A stretch of 49,725 bases of DNA from Rhizobiaceae bacterium (GCA_029212415.1 JARGOF010000002.1:1-49725); one strand, 5' to 3'; positions 1 through 9,547 are shown, numbered from the stretch's first letter. Numbers and translations are program-made. The notes: generated by a model from the sequence alone, not told the origin.

Positions 1-49
1 GAGACCAGAGAAAATGGAACGAAAATATGGCTTGATCACAACGGATACT

Positions 50-628
50 CTAAATCGGTGCGTCGACCAGATGCGCCAGCAGTTCGGTGACATTGCTGAC
101 GTTGAATTTTTTCAGCATGCGGGCCCGGTAGAATTCCACTGTACGCGGTGAGATCTCGATCTGGCGGGCAATTTCCTTGCTGGTCTTGCCGCCGATGAGA
201 TGGGTCACGATCTGTCGTTCGCGCGCCGACAGTGCCATATAGGGGCGTCGGTCGGAAATATCGGCATAGCTCAGGATTGTGCGACGCAACGGATCGTCGG
301 GCGTCGGACTATGGGCGCGCACCCGGCACCAGAAGAGGCTGCCATCCTTGCGTGGCATGATCCGTTCGTCACTGTATTGACCGCCGTCACGCAGGGCTTT
401 CAACCCGACGTCGCGAATCTGTTCGAACTCGTCACTGGAGGCATAGAGCACCCGGAATGACTGGCCCAGAAGTTCATCTTTTTCATAGCCGAAAATGCTT
501 GCAAAGGTGGCATTGCAGGCCCTGATAATGCGGTTTTCCGTAAGCACGAGACCGACCGGCGCCTGTTCGAACGCCAATGCGTTCAAAGACTGCTGATCCT
601 GGTCGCTTCGTGTGCGTTCATCTGCCAA
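50..628 (-). CDS. PAS-LuxR transcriptional regulator
   Basis: A 192-residue cytoplasmic one-component regulator. A PAS sensor domain (about residues 18-125) contains the typical NxxF..IFGYxxDELLG core and an IxDISDRR-type C-cap. A LuxR/FixJ-type helix-turn-helix follows (about 133-187: LSARERQIVTHLIGGKTSKE, then ISPRTVEFYRARM). The start is taken as TTG at 628, because no in-frame ATG lies near it and an AGGA motif sits seven bases upstream; the ATG at 621 is out of frame. The gene is divergent from the M20 hydrolase/ABC/ALDH/SDR series and about 95 bp from it, so it probably controls that series and perhaps itself. The PAS ligand cannot be read from sequence. The family call is firm; the target is inference. 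Confidence 0.88.
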   Translation of the reverse strand: MADERTRSDQDQQSLNALAFEQAPVGLVLTENRIIRACNATFASIFGYEKDELLGQSFRVLYASSDEFEQIRDVGLKALRDGGQYSDERIMPRKDGSLFWCRVRAHSPTPDDPLRRTILSYADISDRRPYMALSARERQIVTHLIGGKTSKEIARQIEISPRTVEFYRARMLKKFNVSNVTELLAHLVDAPI

Positions 629-630
629 TT

Positions 631-642
631 CGTAGTCCTACG
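631..642. promoter_or_regulatory. Inverted repeat over the PAS-LuxR ribosome binding region
   Basis: CGTAG-TC-CTACG, a perfect 5-2-5 inverted repeat ending three bases upstream of the TTG start of the PAS-LuxR gene and covering its AGGA motif. It could be an autoregulatory operator or a small hairpin limiting translation. Its short length makes chance occurrence quite possible. Confidence 0.3.
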
Positions 643-722
643 GTATTGCGGGAAAGTCTGACTCCGAGGAGTATCGCCTCCTTGTAACGATTTTTGGCCT
701 GTTTGCGTAGAGGGTTCCGTTG

Positions 723-2015
723 ATGGATGCGATGGATTCAGGAATTGCGAAATTCCCCGATCTGATTGATGCACGGCGCGACGACCTGATCGCGCTGACG
801 CAGGATCTGATTCGCATGCCCACGCTCAATCCGCCTGGCGAAGCCTATCTTGAAATCTGCGAGTATCTGGCAAAACGGCTGAAGGCGCGGAAATTCCACG
901 TCGAGCTGATCAGGGCCCATGGAACACCCGGAGACAGCGAGCGCTATCCACGCTGGAATGTGGTCGCAAGACGCGAGGGCAAGGGGCCCGGCGCCTGTGT
1001 CCATTTCAATTCCCATATTGATGTTGTCGAAACCGGTCATGGCTGGACGATGGATCCCTTTGGCGGGGAATTGAAAGACGGCAAGATTTATGGCCGTGGG
1101 GCCTGTGACATGAAAGGCGGGCTGGCAGCCTCGATCATTGCCGCAGAAACCTTCATTGATTGTTTTCCCGATTTTAACGGCGCCATTGAAATTTCAGGCA
1201 CAGCCGACGAGGAAACCGGCGGCTATGGCGGTGTCGCCTATCTGGCGGAAAAGGGATATTTCAATCCCAGCCGCGTGCAGCATGTCATCATTCCCGAGCC
1301 TTTGAACAAGGACCGGGTCTGCCTTGGGCATCGTGGCGTCTGGTGGGCGGAAATTGAAACCAGAGGGCATATCGCCCATGGCTCCATGCCGTTTCTGGGT
1401 GATTGTGCGGTGCGCCACATGGGGGCTGTGCTGCAGGAATTCGAAACCGGTCTCTACCCGGCTCTGGCGCTCAAGCACACGGCGATGCCCGTCGTGCCCG
1501 AAGGTGCGCGGCAGTCGACGATGAATATCAATTCCTTTCATGGCGGCCAGGCGGAACCCGAGGCGGATTTCACCGGCTTCCCGTCCGCCTGTGTGCCCGA
1601 TTCCTGCCGCATGATCATCGATCGGCGCTACATCATTGAAGAAGATCCCGATGACGTGCGCCGGGAAGTTGCTGATGTGCTGGCCAAGGTCAGTGCGCAG
1701 CGCAACGACTTTTCCTATGATATTCGCGAAATGTGGCATGTTACCCCGACGATGACCGACAAATCGTCGCCGGTGGTGCAATCCGTATCAAAATCAATCG
1801 AGAAGGTGCTCAACAAGAGCCCCGAATATGTGGTCTCGCCGGGAACTTATGACCAGAAACATATTGATCGTATCGGCCGATTGAAGGACTGTATCGCTTA
1901 CGGTCCGGGCATACTCGATCTGGCCCATCAGCCGGATGAATATGTCGGTGTCGACGATATGATCGATTCAGCGAAAGTCATGGCGCTTTCGCTGCAGGAT
2001 CTTTTGAATGCTTGA
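723..2015 (+). CDS. M20-family metallo-amidohydrolase (ArgE/DapE/ACY1-like)
   Basis: A 430-residue cytosolic hydrolase of the M20 peptidase/deacylase family, which cleaves N-acyl or peptide bonds using two zinc ions. Visible metal-site motifs are SHID (His98, Asp100), ACDMKGG (Asp129) and ADEETGG (catalytic Glu163 with Glu164). Length is normal for the acetylornithine deacetylase/succinyl-diaminopimelate desuccinylase group. ATG at 723 is chosen because AGAGGG lies eight bases upstream; a TTG at 720 and ATG at 732 are alternatives. It is the first gene of the series leading into a family 5 ABC importer, so it probably hydrolyses the imported amide or peptide rather than serving arginine or lysine synthesis. 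Substrate unknown. Confidence 0.88.
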   Translation: MDAMDSGIAKFPDLIDARRDDLIALTQDLIRMPTLNPPGEAYLEICEYLAKRLKARKFHVELIRAHGTPGDSERYPRWNVVARREGKGPGACVHFNSHIDVVETGHGWTMDPFGGELKDGKIYGRGACDMKGGLAASIIAAETFIDCFPDFNGAIEISGTADEETGGYGGVAYLAEKGYFNPSRVQHVIIPEPLNKDRVCLGHRGVWWAEIETRGHIAHGSMPFLGDCAVRHMGAVLQEFETGLYPALALKHTAMPVVPEGARQSTMNINSFHGGQAEPEADFTGFPSACVPDSCRMIIDRRYIIEEDPDDVRREVADVLAKVSAQRNDFSYDIREMWHVTPTMTDKSSPVVQSVSKSIEKVLNKSPEYVVSPGTYDQKHIDRIGRLKDCIAYGPGILDLAHQPDEYVGVDDMIDSAKVMALSLQDLLNA

Positions 2016-2094
2016 AATATCGCACCGCAAATAGGTATGGTTCGGTAAGAATATAAAACCAAAACAGGCATGCAACGTAATGGGAGAAATTGAA

Positions 2095-3585
2095 ATGACG
2101 TCTATTGTTAAGGCGCTGGCATTTGCGGGGGCCCTCGCGGTTACCTCGGCACTCACGCCAGCCGCATTCGCTGCGAAAACCGATATCAACGTAGGGCTGC
2201 CTCTGGAGCCCCCGAATCTTGATCCGACATCAGGCGCGGCCGGTGCCATCGATTCGGTGACCTATTCCAATATTTTCGAAGGACTGACGCGTTTTGGTCC
2301 CGACGGCGGCATCAATCCGGGACTTGCACAGTCCTGGACGATTTCCGATGACGGTCTGGTCTATACATTCAAACTGCACGAAGGCGTCAATTTCAGCGAC
2401 GGAACGGATATGAATGCCGATGACGTCAAGTTTTCGCTGGATCGCATTGGTGCGGAAGGCTCGACCAACGCGCAAAAGGCGCTTTATGCCGATATCGCTT
2501 CGGTAGAGGTCGTTGACCCGCTGACAGTCAAGGTCACGCTGACAAAGCCGAATGGCAATATTCTGTTCAACCTGGCCTGGGGTGACGCTGTGATCGTCGC
2601 GCCGGAATCGGCTGACAACAATGCGACGAATCCGGTGGGAACCGGTGCCTTTGTCCTGAAGAACTGGGCCAAGGGTGACCAGATCGAGCTGGCGCGCAAC
2701 GAGAATTACTGGGGTGAGCCGGCCAAGCTCGACAAGGTCGTGTTCAAGGTCATTGCCGATCCAAATGCCGCCTTTGCCGCCGTCATGGCTGGCGATGTCG
2801 ATTCCTACATGGCCTTCCCGGCACCTGAAAACCTGCCGCAGTTTGATGCCGACCCGCGTTTCCGTGTGGTTGCCGGATCAACCGAAGGCGAAACCATCCT
2901 GTCCACCAACAACAAGATGCCGCCCTTTGACAATATCAAGGTGCGCGAAGCGCTGGCCCATGCAATCGATCGCAAGGCCATTATCGACGGTGCAATGTTT
3001 GGTTACGGCACGCCGATCGGCACACATTTTGCGCCTCATCATCCGTCCTATGTCGACCTGACGGCCCAATCCAACTTTGACCCGGAAAAGGCCAAGGCCT
3101 TGCTGGCCGAAGCAGGATTCCCCGACGGCTTCAAGACGACGCTGAAATTGCCGCCGCCTTCCTATGCCCGCCGTGGTGGTGAAATCATTGCCTCGCAGTT
3201 GCGCAATGTTGGCATCGAAACGGAAATCAGCAATCTGGAATGGGCGCAATGGCTGGAGCAGGTCTTCAAGGGCAAGGATTTCGGCCTGACGATTGTCTCG
3301 CATACCGAGCCACTCGATATCGGCATCTACGCGCGTCCCGATTACTATTTCCAGTATGACAGCGCCGAGTTCCAGAAGATCATGGAGGATCTCAACAACG
3401 CCACCGATCCACAGGAGCGCAACCGGCTTCTTCAGGTGGCCCAGAAGAAGATCGCCGATGATTATGTCAACGGCTATCTGTTTCAGCTTGCCAATACCGG
3501 CGTCGTCAATGCCAAGCTGATGGGTGTGTGGGAAAATGCCCCGACCCAGGCAGCCGACATGACCGGCGTTTACTGGGCGGACTAA
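2095..3585 (+). CDS. ABC importer periplasmic binding protein, family 5 (DppA/OppA-like)
   Basis: A 496-residue extracytoplasmic solute-binding protein. It has a Sec signal peptide ending at about PAAFA-AK and the SBP_bac_5 lobe signatures (NIFEGLTRFGPDGG; YTFKLHEGVNFSDG; later VREALAHAIDR). ATG at 2095 is preferred over the in-frame ATG at 2080 because GGGAGAA sits just upstream of it and the signal peptide then begins normally. It binds peptides or other small amides for the permeases encoded downstream. It lies 79 bp after the M20 hydrolase and is followed by a stable hairpin before the first permease gene, which probably lets the binding protein be made in excess. The ligand cannot be predicted. 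Confidence 0.92.
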   Translation: MTSIVKALAFAGALAVTSALTPAAFAAKTDINVGLPLEPPNLDPTSGAAGAIDSVTYSNIFEGLTRFGPDGGINPGLAQSWTISDDGLVYTFKLHEGVNFSDGTDMNADDVKFSLDRIGAEGSTNAQKALYADIASVEVVDPLTVKVTLTKPNGNILFNLAWGDAVIVAPESADNNATNPVGTGAFVLKNWAKGDQIELARNENYWGEPAKLDKVVFKVIADPNAAFAAVMAGDVDSYMAFPAPENLPQFDADPRFRVVAGSTEGETILSTNNKMPPFDNIKVREALAHAIDRKAIIDGAMFGYGTPIGTHFAPHHPSYVDLTAQSNFDPEKAKALLAEAGFPDGFKTTLKLPPPSYARRGGEIIASQLRNVGIETEISNLEWAQWLEQVFKGKDFGLTIVSHTEPLDIGIYARPDYYFQYDSAEFQKIMEDLNNATDPQERNRLLQVAQKKIADDYVNGYLFQLANTGVVNAKLMGVWENAPTQAADMTGVYWAD

Positions 3586-3601
3586 AGTTCCGAACCTGTC
3601 A

Positions 3602-3627
3602 GGCGGGAGCCCTTTGCGGCTTCCGCC
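3602..3627 (+). promoter_or_regulatory. Intercistronic hairpin between binding-protein and permease genes
   Basis: GGCGGGAGCC-cttTGC-GGCTTCCGCC forms a 10-bp stem with one G-U pair and a six-base loop, about 17 bases after the binding-protein stop. There is no T-tract, so it is more likely a 3'-end stabiliser or partial terminator that sets binding protein above permease than a full terminator. Confidence 0.55.
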
Positions 3628-3656
3628 ACTCTCATTGTGCGAATTGATCCGTTGAC

Positions 3657-4607
3657 ATGCTTCCATTTCTGATCAAACGGCTGGTCTCGCTATGCCTCAG
3701 TCTGGTTGCGGCAAGCCTTGTGATCTTTTTTGTCATTGAAGTCGTGCCGGGGGATCCGGCGTCCTTCATGCTGGGGATGAATGCCGAACCCGATACGGTG
3801 GCAGCCCTGCGCGACAGTCTGGGGCTCAATGCCTCTATTCCCCTGCGCTACTGGCAATGGGTCAGCGGATTGCTGCAGGGTGAATTCGGCACGAGCTACA
3901 CCTACAAGGTGCCGGTCCGCGAATTGATTGCCGATCGCATCTGGGTTTCCCTGCCGCTCGCCGCCCTGGCCCTGCTGCTGTCCACACTGATTGCTTTCCC
4001 TGTGGGTGTCATTGCGGCCGCCCGGCGCAATTCACCCACTGACGTGTCCATCATGGGTGTTACCCAATTGGGCATTGCCGTTCCCAATTTCTGGTTCGCC
4101 ATGCTGCTGGTGATGTTTTTCGCGATCACCCTGCGCTGGTTCTCGGCGGGCGGTTTTCCCGGCTGGGATGCCGGTCTGTTCGCCGGACTGAAAGCCCTGA
4201 CCCTGCCTGCCGTCGCACTGGCTTTGCCGCAGGCCTCCATTCTGGCGCGGGTGATGCGCTCTTCGCTGCTTGATACGCTGGGTGAGGACTTTGTCCGCAC
4301 CGCCCGTGCCAAGGGCCTGAGCCAGCGCCAGGCCCTGTGGCGTCATGCGTTGCGCAATGCACTGATTCCCGTCCTGACGATCATCGGGCTGCAATTTTCC
4401 TTCCTGCTGGCCGGCGCCATCATCATCGAGAATGTGTTTTTCCTGCCCGGACTTGGCCGGCTGGTGTTTCAGGGCATCACCCAGCGCGATCTGATCGTCG
4501 TCAAAAGCGTCATATTCCTGCTGGTCTTCGCCGTGATCCTTGTGACCTTCATTGTCGACATGACCTACGCCATTGTCGATCCCAGATTGCGCAGGGCACG
4601 CGCATGA
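3657..4607 (+). CDS. ABC importer permease, DppB-like
   Basis: A 316-residue inner-membrane permease of the oligo/dipeptide class. Features are an N-terminal membrane helix (RLVSLCLSLVAASLVIFFVI), the hallmark VVPGDPA after it, a large periplasmic loop and the cytoplasmic EAA loop (near DFVRTARAKGLSQRQALWRH). The C-terminus is the usual helix followed by DPRLRRARA. It pairs with the DppC-like permease; its stop overlaps the next start in an ATGA arrangement, indicating translational coupling. The ribosome binding site is weak, but the ATG start gives a standard family N-terminus. Confidence 0.93.
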   Translation: MLPFLIKRLVSLCLSLVAASLVIFFVIEVVPGDPASFMLGMNAEPDTVAALRDSLGLNASIPLRYWQWVSGLLQGEFGTSYTYKVPVRELIADRIWVSLPLAALALLLSTLIAFPVGVIAAARRNSPTDVSIMGVTQLGIAVPNFWFAMLLVMFFAITLRWFSAGGFPGWDAGLFAGLKALTLPAVALALPQASILARVMRSSLLDTLGEDFVRTARAKGLSQRQALWRHALRNALIPVLTIIGLQFSFLLAGAIIIENVFFLPGLGRLVFQGITQRDLIVVKSVIFLLVFAVILVTFIVDMTYAIVDPRLRRARA

Positions 4608-5488
4608 GCGAGAGTCCCGTAGTGCCCAAGCAAAATGATGCAGCAACGCGGCCCGGCCTGATCCGGGTGGCCCTGCAATCGCCAAGCTTCATGATCGGCA
4701 TCGTGCTGACCTTGTGTTTTACCCTTGCGGCCCTGGTATCCTTTGTCTGGACGCCTTTTGATGTCACCCAGCTCGTCATCTCCGACAAGCTGAAAACCCC
4801 CTCCGGCCTTCACTGGTTCGGAACCGACAATTTTGGCCGCGACATTTTTTCCATGGTGATGGTGGGCGCCCGCACATCGATTGCCGTGGCCCTGATTGCG
4901 GTCAGTATCGGCATTTGCGCCGGTGTGCCGCTGGGGCTGCTGGCCGCTGCGCGCCATGGCAGCCTGCTGGATGAAGTCATCATGCGGACCAATGATCTGG
5001 TTTTCGCTTTCCCCGCACTGCTGATGGCCATCATGATCACTGCGGTTTTCGGGCCCGGCGCCATCAACGCGATTATTGCCATCGGCATTTTCAACATACC
5101 GGTTTTTGCCCGTTTGGCGCGCGGTGCGGCCCTGTCCCTGTGGACCCGCGACTACGTGCTGGCCGCACGGGTTTCAGGCAAGGGCCCGGCACGCATATCG
5201 GCAGAACATATCCTGCCCAATATCACCAACCTGCTGATTGTTCAGGGCACCATCCAGTTTTCGCTGGGCATTCTGGCTGAAGCCGGCCTTGCCTATGTCG
5301 GCCTTGGCACACAGCCGCCGCTGCCCAGTTGGGGCCGCATGTTGTCGGACGCGCAGACCATGATCTATATCGCACCCCATATGGCTATCTTCCCGGGTCT
5401 GGCCATTGTGTTTACGGTTCTGGGCCTGAACCTGATGGGCGACGGCATGCGCGACATCTTCGATCCAAAATTGCGGCGGGCGCGCTGA
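4604..5488 (+). CDS. ABC importer permease, DppC-like
   Basis: A 294-residue partner permease with the N-terminal OppC/DppC helix, the HWFGTDNFGRDIFSMVMVGA signature and an EAA loop (RDYVLAARVSGKGPARISAE). It ends with the family-typical LGLNLMGDGMRDIFDPKLRR. The start at 4604 overlaps the dppB-like stop (ATGA), and that start gives a family-length protein. The stop overlaps the ATP-binding gene by one base (TGATG). Function is the second half of the transmembrane pore for peptide-class substrates. Confidence 0.93.
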   Translation: MSESPVVPKQNDAATRPGLIRVALQSPSFMIGIVLTLCFTLAALVSFVWTPFDVTQLVISDKLKTPSGLHWFGTDNFGRDIFSMVMVGARTSIAVALIAVSIGICAGVPLGLLAAARHGSLLDEVIMRTNDLVFAFPALLMAIMITAVFGPGAINAIIAIGIFNIPVFARLARGAALSLWTRDYVLAARVSGKGPARISAEHILPNITNLLIVQGTIQFSLGILAEAGLAYVGLGTQPPLPSWGRMLSDAQTMIYIAPHMAIFPGLAIVFTVLGLNLMGDGMRDIFDPKLRRAR

Positions 5489-7116
5489 TGGCTCTGCTGG
5501 AAATTGACAAACTGTCCCTGTCGATCAGGGACATCCCCATCCTGCGTGATGTGAATCTGAGCGTCGAGGCAGGTCAGGTGCTGGGGGTGGTCGGCGAGTC
5601 CGGATCGGGCAAATCGATCACCGCGATGGCCATCATGCAATTGCTGCCGGTGGGGGCGCAATGGACAGGTTCCGTGCGCCTCGACGGACGAGGCCTTGAG
5701 GATTGCTCCGAAAAGGACATGTGCGGGCTGCGCGGCAATGACATCGGCATGGTGTTTCAGGAGCCGATGACAGCGCTCAACCCGGTTCAGACCATTGGTG
5801 AACAGGTTGCCGAGACAATTCTGGTCCATACGGGCAAATCGCGCCGCGAGGCGCTGCAGCTGGCACGCCAGGCGCTCAACCGCGTCGATCTTCCCGAGGA
5901 ACAATTCCCGCTTGATCGCTATCCCCATGACCTTTCCGGCGGCCAGCGCCAGCGCGTGGTGATTGCCATGGCCATTGCGCTGCGGCCCAAATTGCTCATT
6001 GCCGATGAGCCGACAACGGCGCTGGATGTCACGACCCAGGCACAGATTCTCAAACTGCTCAAAGGGCTGGTTGAGCAGGATGGCATGGGGCTGATCCTGA
6101 TCACCCATGACCTGGCGGTGGTGGCCGAAATGGCCGACCATATCGCCATCATGAAAGACGGCGAGGTGGTCGAGGCCGGTGAAACGCTGGATCTGTTCCG
6201 GCGCATGGAGCACCCCTATACAAAGGCGTTGTTCAAGGCATCCAGCCACATACCGGTGCGCAATGCGGCCCATGTGGCCGAACGCGGCCAATCGGTTCTG
6301 GAAGTCAGCAAGGTGGTGCGCGACTACCCCTTGCCGAGGCGCTCCTTGTTCAAGGCTCCCGGCCATTTCAGGGCTGTGGATCATGTCACGCTGTCCATCA
6401 ACAGGGGGGAAAATGTCGGTCTTGTGGGCGAGAGCGGTTGCGGCAAGTCGACCCTGACCCGCGCCATCCTGGCGCTTGATTCGGTGCAGGGCGGTGAAAT
6501 CCGCCTGGATGGGTCCCTGTTCTCGACACGCGGGTCAGGCCCTGACCGCGATATGCGCCGTCATGTGCAGGTGGTTTTTCAGGATCCCTACAGTTCATTC
6601 AACCCGCGCCATCGGGTCGGGCGGTTGATTTCCGAGCCGTTTTTTCTGCTCGACAATCCACCCGTTGGTGAGGAGCGTCAGCGCCGGATCGATACGGCAT
6701 TGGAAAATGTCGGCCTGGAAGCAGCCGACGCACAAAAATATATCCATGAATTTTCAGGCGGACAGCGCCAGCGCATTGCCATTGCCCGGGCGCTGATCAT
6801 TGAACCCTCGCTGATTGTGCTGGATGAGGCGGTATCGGCGCTTGATGTGTCCATCCGGGCGCAGATTCTCGATCTGCTGGCCGAGCTCTCCGACCGGCTG
6901 GCGATCTCCTATCTGTTCATCTCGCACGACCTTTCGGTGGTGCGCGCCATTACCGACCGTGTTCTGGTGATGAAAAGCGGGCAGATTGTTGAAGAAGGGC
7001 CGACGGAAGAGGTCTTTCTCAATCCCCGGCACAGCTATACGCGTGAACTGCTGGCTGCAACGCCCATTCTTGATGAGGCGCTGAAGGCCCGTGAAGCCCG
7101 GGCTCAAACCGGGTAA
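5488..7116 (+). CDS. Fused double ATP-binding subunit of the peptide ABC importer (DppD-DppF type)
   Basis: A 542-residue protein carrying two complete nucleotide-binding domains in one chain. Domain 1 has Walker A GESGSGKS, signature LSGGQRQR and Walker [10 protein letters not shown]. Domain 2 has Walker A GESGCGKS, signature FSGGQRQR and Walker [10 protein letters not shown]. The start overlaps the permease stop by one base. Because both ATPases are fused, the importer needs no separate DppD and DppF; the second importer in this window keeps them as two genes. It drives uptake through the two preceding permeases. Confidence 0.94.
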   Translation: MALLEIDKLSLSIRDIPILRDVNLSVEAGQVLGVVGESGSGKSITAMAIMQLLPVGAQWTGSVRLDGRGLEDCSEKDMCGLRGNDIGMVFQEPMTALNPVQTIGEQVAETILVHTGKSRREALQLARQALNRVDLPEEQFPLDRYPHDLSGGQRQRVVIAMAIALRPKLLIADEPTTALDVTTQAQILKLLKGLVEQDGMGLILITHDLAVVAEMADHIAIMKDGEVVEAGETLDLFRRMEHPYTKALFKASSHIPVRNAAHVAERGQSVLEVSKVVRDYPLPRRSLFKAPGHFRAVDHVTLSINRGENVGLVGESGCGKSTLTRAILALDSVQGGEIRLDGSLFSTRGSGPDRDMRRHVQVVFQDPYSSFNPRHRVGRLISEPFFLLDNPPVGEERQRRIDTALENVGLEAADAQKYIHEFSGGQRQRIAIARALIIEPSLIVLDEAVSALDVSIRAQILDLLAELSDRLAISYLFISHDLSVVRAITDRVLVMKSGQIVEEGPTEEVFLNPRHSYTRELLAATPILDEALKAREARAQTG

Positions 7117-7132
7117 CCAAAGAGGAAAGACG

Positions 7133-8596
7133 ATGAGTCTCGCAGACAGACTGGGCTTTGACCCGGCACGATGTTTCATCAATGGCCAATGGATCCTGCC
7201 GCACGGCGGGCAAAGCCTGGCTCTTGAAAACCCGTCAACCGGCGAAACGATTGGCCGGATTGCCCGCGGCGGACCGGACGATATCGACGCGGCGGTGGGC
7301 GCTGCGCGGGCATCACTGGATGGCGTCTGGGGCAGGTCAACGGCTGTTGAGCGGGGCCGCATTCTGACCCGTATCGGGCAATTGGTGCTGGAAAATGTCG
7401 ATCTGCTTGCAGAACTTGAAGCCATGGATGTCGGCAAACCGCTGACCCAGGCCCGCAATGATGCCGTGGCGCTGGCCCGCTACATGGAGTTTTATGGTGG
7501 CGCAGCCGACAAGGTGCACGGGCAGACGATCCCCTATCTGGATGGCTATACGGTCTACACCTTGCGTGAACCCCATGGCGTCACCGGCCATATTGTGCCG
7601 TGGAATTATCCGATGCAGATTATCGGCCGCTCTGTCGGTGCGGCGCTTGCCATGGGCAATGCAGCGGTGCTCAAACCCGCCGAAGAAGCCTGCCTGACGG
7701 CGCTGGCCTTTGCCAGGATCGCCCATGAGGCGGGGCTTCCTGCCGGTGCGCTGAATGTTGTGCCGGGCCTTGGCGAAGAGGCCGGGGCCGCCCTGACCAG
7801 CCATCCCGGTGTCAATCATATCTCCTTTACCGGGTCCGTTGGCGTGGGCTCGCTTGTCCAGCAGGCCGCAGCGCGCAATGTTGCGCCGGTCACGCTGGAA
7901 CTGGGTGGAAAATCGCCGCAGATCATTTTTTCCGATGCCGATGTGGACAAGGCGCTGCCGTTTCTGGTCAATGCAGGCATACAGAATGCCGGCCAGACCT
8001 GTTCGGCGTCATCGCGCATTCTGGTGCATCGATCCGTCCATGATCAGATCATTGAGCGCATGTCCGAGCGCTATGGCAATCTGCGGGTGGGACCGGCAAG
8101 CGAAGACCTTGATGTCGGCCCATTGATATCGGCGCGCCAGCGCGCGGTGGTTGCAGGATTCCTTGATGTCGCCCGCAACGACAATCTGACATTTGCCGCC
8201 CAGGGCACGATTGTTGATCACGCCCCCGGTGGTGGCCATTACATTGCGCCGACACTGATCGCCGGACTGACACCTGATCACGCGCTTGCCCAGGACGAGA
8301 TTTTCGGCCCGGTTCAGGTGATCCTGCCATTTGACAGCGAGGAAGAGGCCGTGGCCATCGCCAACGGAACGGATTACGGGCTTGTGGCCGGGATCTGGAC
8401 CCGTGACGGTGGCCGGCAGATGCGGCTTGCCAAATCCATTCATGCCGGTCAGGTCTTCATCAACAATTACGGTGCCGGCGGAGGCGTCGAATTGCCTTTC
8501 GGCGGTGTTGCCAAATCCGGTCACGGGCGGGAAAAGGGTTTTGAAGCGCTCTACGGGTTCTCGATTCTCAAGACCGTTGCCGCCCATCATGGCTGA
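7133..8596 (+). CDS. NAD(P)-dependent aldehyde dehydrogenase
   Basis: A 487-residue ALDH-superfamily enzyme oxidising an aldehyde to its acid. Visible hallmarks are PWNYPM in the cofactor region, GSVGVGS, the general-base motif LELGGKSP and the catalytic cysteine in GQTCSASSR. ATG at 7133 is preceded by AGAGGAAAGA and gives the standard FINGQW N-terminus. It lies 16 bp after the ABC ATPase and 26 bp before an SDR gene, so it is almost certainly cotranscribed with them. The alcohol/aldehyde pair implied by SDR plus ALDH suggests stepwise oxidation of a product released by the M20 hydrolase. Betaine-aldehyde-like in architecture, but substrate is not assigned. Confidence 0.92.
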   Translation: MSLADRLGFDPARCFINGQWILPHGGQSLALENPSTGETIGRIARGGPDDIDAAVGAARASLDGVWGRSTAVERGRILTRIGQLVLENVDLLAELEAMDVGKPLTQARNDAVALARYMEFYGGAADKVHGQTIPYLDGYTVYTLREPHGVTGHIVPWNYPMQIIGRSVGAALAMGNAAVLKPAEEACLTALAFARIAHEAGLPAGALNVVPGLGEEAGAALTSHPGVNHISFTGSVGVGSLVQQAAARNVAPVTLELGGKSPQIIFSDADVDKALPFLVNAGIQNAGQTCSASSRILVHRSVHDQIIERMSERYGNLRVGPASEDLDVGPLISARQRAVVAGFLDVARNDNLTFAAQGTIVDHAPGGGHYIAPTLIAGLTPDHALAQDEIFGPVQVILPFDSEEEAVAIANGTDYGLVAGIWTRDGGRQMRLAKSIHAGQVFINNYGAGGGVELPFGGVAKSGHGREKGFEALYGFSILKTVAAHHG

Positions 8597-8622
8597 ACCA
8601 TCAATATCAAGGGAGTAGAACG

Positions 8623-9369
8623 ATGCGACTGGAAGGTAAAACAGCGATTGTCACCGGTGGTGCCTCGGGCTTCGGTGCCGGAATTGCAAAAAAATTCATT
8701 GCCGAAGGGGCGCGCGTCATGGTGGCGGACATCAATTCTGCCGCCGCCGCAGACTATGCGCGTGAACTGGGCGAGAATGCCATCGCCCAGTCAGTTGATG
8801 TTTCCAACGGTGACAGCGTTTCAGCCATGACCGATGCGGCACTGGCCGCTTTTGGACATATCGATATTCTGATCAACAATGCCGGTGTGACCCATCTTCC
8901 CGCTGCTTTGGACGAGATCAGTGAAGAGGATTTCGACCGTGTTCTGGCGGTCAATGTGAAATCTGTCTACCTGACGGCCCGTTCGATTGTTCCCCACATG
9001 AAAACCCGCGGGCGCGGCGCCATCCTCAATGTCGCCTCCACCGCCGGTGTCAGCCCGCGACCGCGACTCAGCTGGTACAATGCCTCCAAAGGCTGGATGA
9101 TCACGGCGACGAAATCCATGGCTGTCGAACTTGCGCCTGCCGGTATCCGGGTCAATGCGATCAATCCGGTTGCCGGTGAAACGCCGCTGCTCAAGTCCTT
9201 CATGGGTGAAGACACGCCGGAAATGCGCGCAAAATTCCTGTCCACCATTCCGATCGGCCGGTTTTCCACGCCCGAGGACATGGGCAATGCGGCCTGTTAT
9301 CTGTGTTCGGATGAAGCCGGCATGGTGACCGGTGTCGCGATGCAGGTTGACGGAGGCAGGTGCATTTGA
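8623..9369 (+). CDS. Short-chain dehydrogenase/reductase (SDR)
   Basis: A 248-residue classical SDR using NAD(P). Motifs are TGGASGFGAGIA (cofactor binding), NNAG, the catalytic serine in NVASTAG and the YNASK tyrosine-lysine pair. The C-terminus ends VTGVAMQVDGG, as usual. AAGGGAG precedes ATG at 8623. It follows the aldehyde dehydrogenase closely and probably makes or consumes a hydroxyl/keto intermediate of the same pathway. The gene is the last before a 210-bp spacer containing repeated CCGGATTGG sites. Confidence 0.92.
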   Translation: MRLEGKTAIVTGGASGFGAGIAKKFIAEGARVMVADINSAAAADYARELGENAIAQSVDVSNGDSVSAMTDAALAAFGHIDILINNAGVTHLPAALDEISEEDFDRVLAVNVKSVYLTARSIVPHMKTRGRGAILNVASTAGVSPRPRLSWYNASKGWMITATKSMAVELAPAGIRVNAINPVAGETPLLKSFMGEDTPEMRAKFLSTIPIGRFSTPEDMGNAACYLCSDEAGMVTGVAMQVDGGRCI

Positions 9370-9424
9370 TCTCGTTTGCCACAGGACTCTTGTGATCGAT
9401 ATTCGTCAACCATGACGCGACTAT

Positions 9425-9461
9425 CCGGATTGGAAAAAATATTTTAACGCTTCCAATCCGG
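9425..9461. promoter_or_regulatory. Long inverted repeat upstream of the molybdenum hydroxylase genes
   Basis: CCGGATTGGAA, a 15-base AT-rich spacer, then TTCCAATCCGG: a perfect 11-bp inverted repeat, 56 bp after the SDR stop. A third copy of the core (CCAATCCGGTT) lies at 9537-9547. A TTGACT resembling a -35 element follows the second arm at 9469. There is no T-tract, so an operator with repeated half-sites is favoured over a terminator. Confidence 0.5.
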
Positions 9462-9536
9462 TTCAGTCTTGACTTGCCACCCGCGTTTGGCTCCATTGAT
9501 TTAGACAGATTCAAAACTGCAGGTCGGCAATTGTCG

Positions 9537-9547
9537 CCAATCCGGTT
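9537..9547. promoter_or_regulatory. Third copy of the CCAATCCGGTT element
   Basis: CCAATCCGGTT repeats the right arm of the upstream inverted repeat in direct orientation, 33 bp before the small-subunit start codon. Together with that repeat it makes three copies of CCGGATTGG within about 125 bp. Confidence 0.4.
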
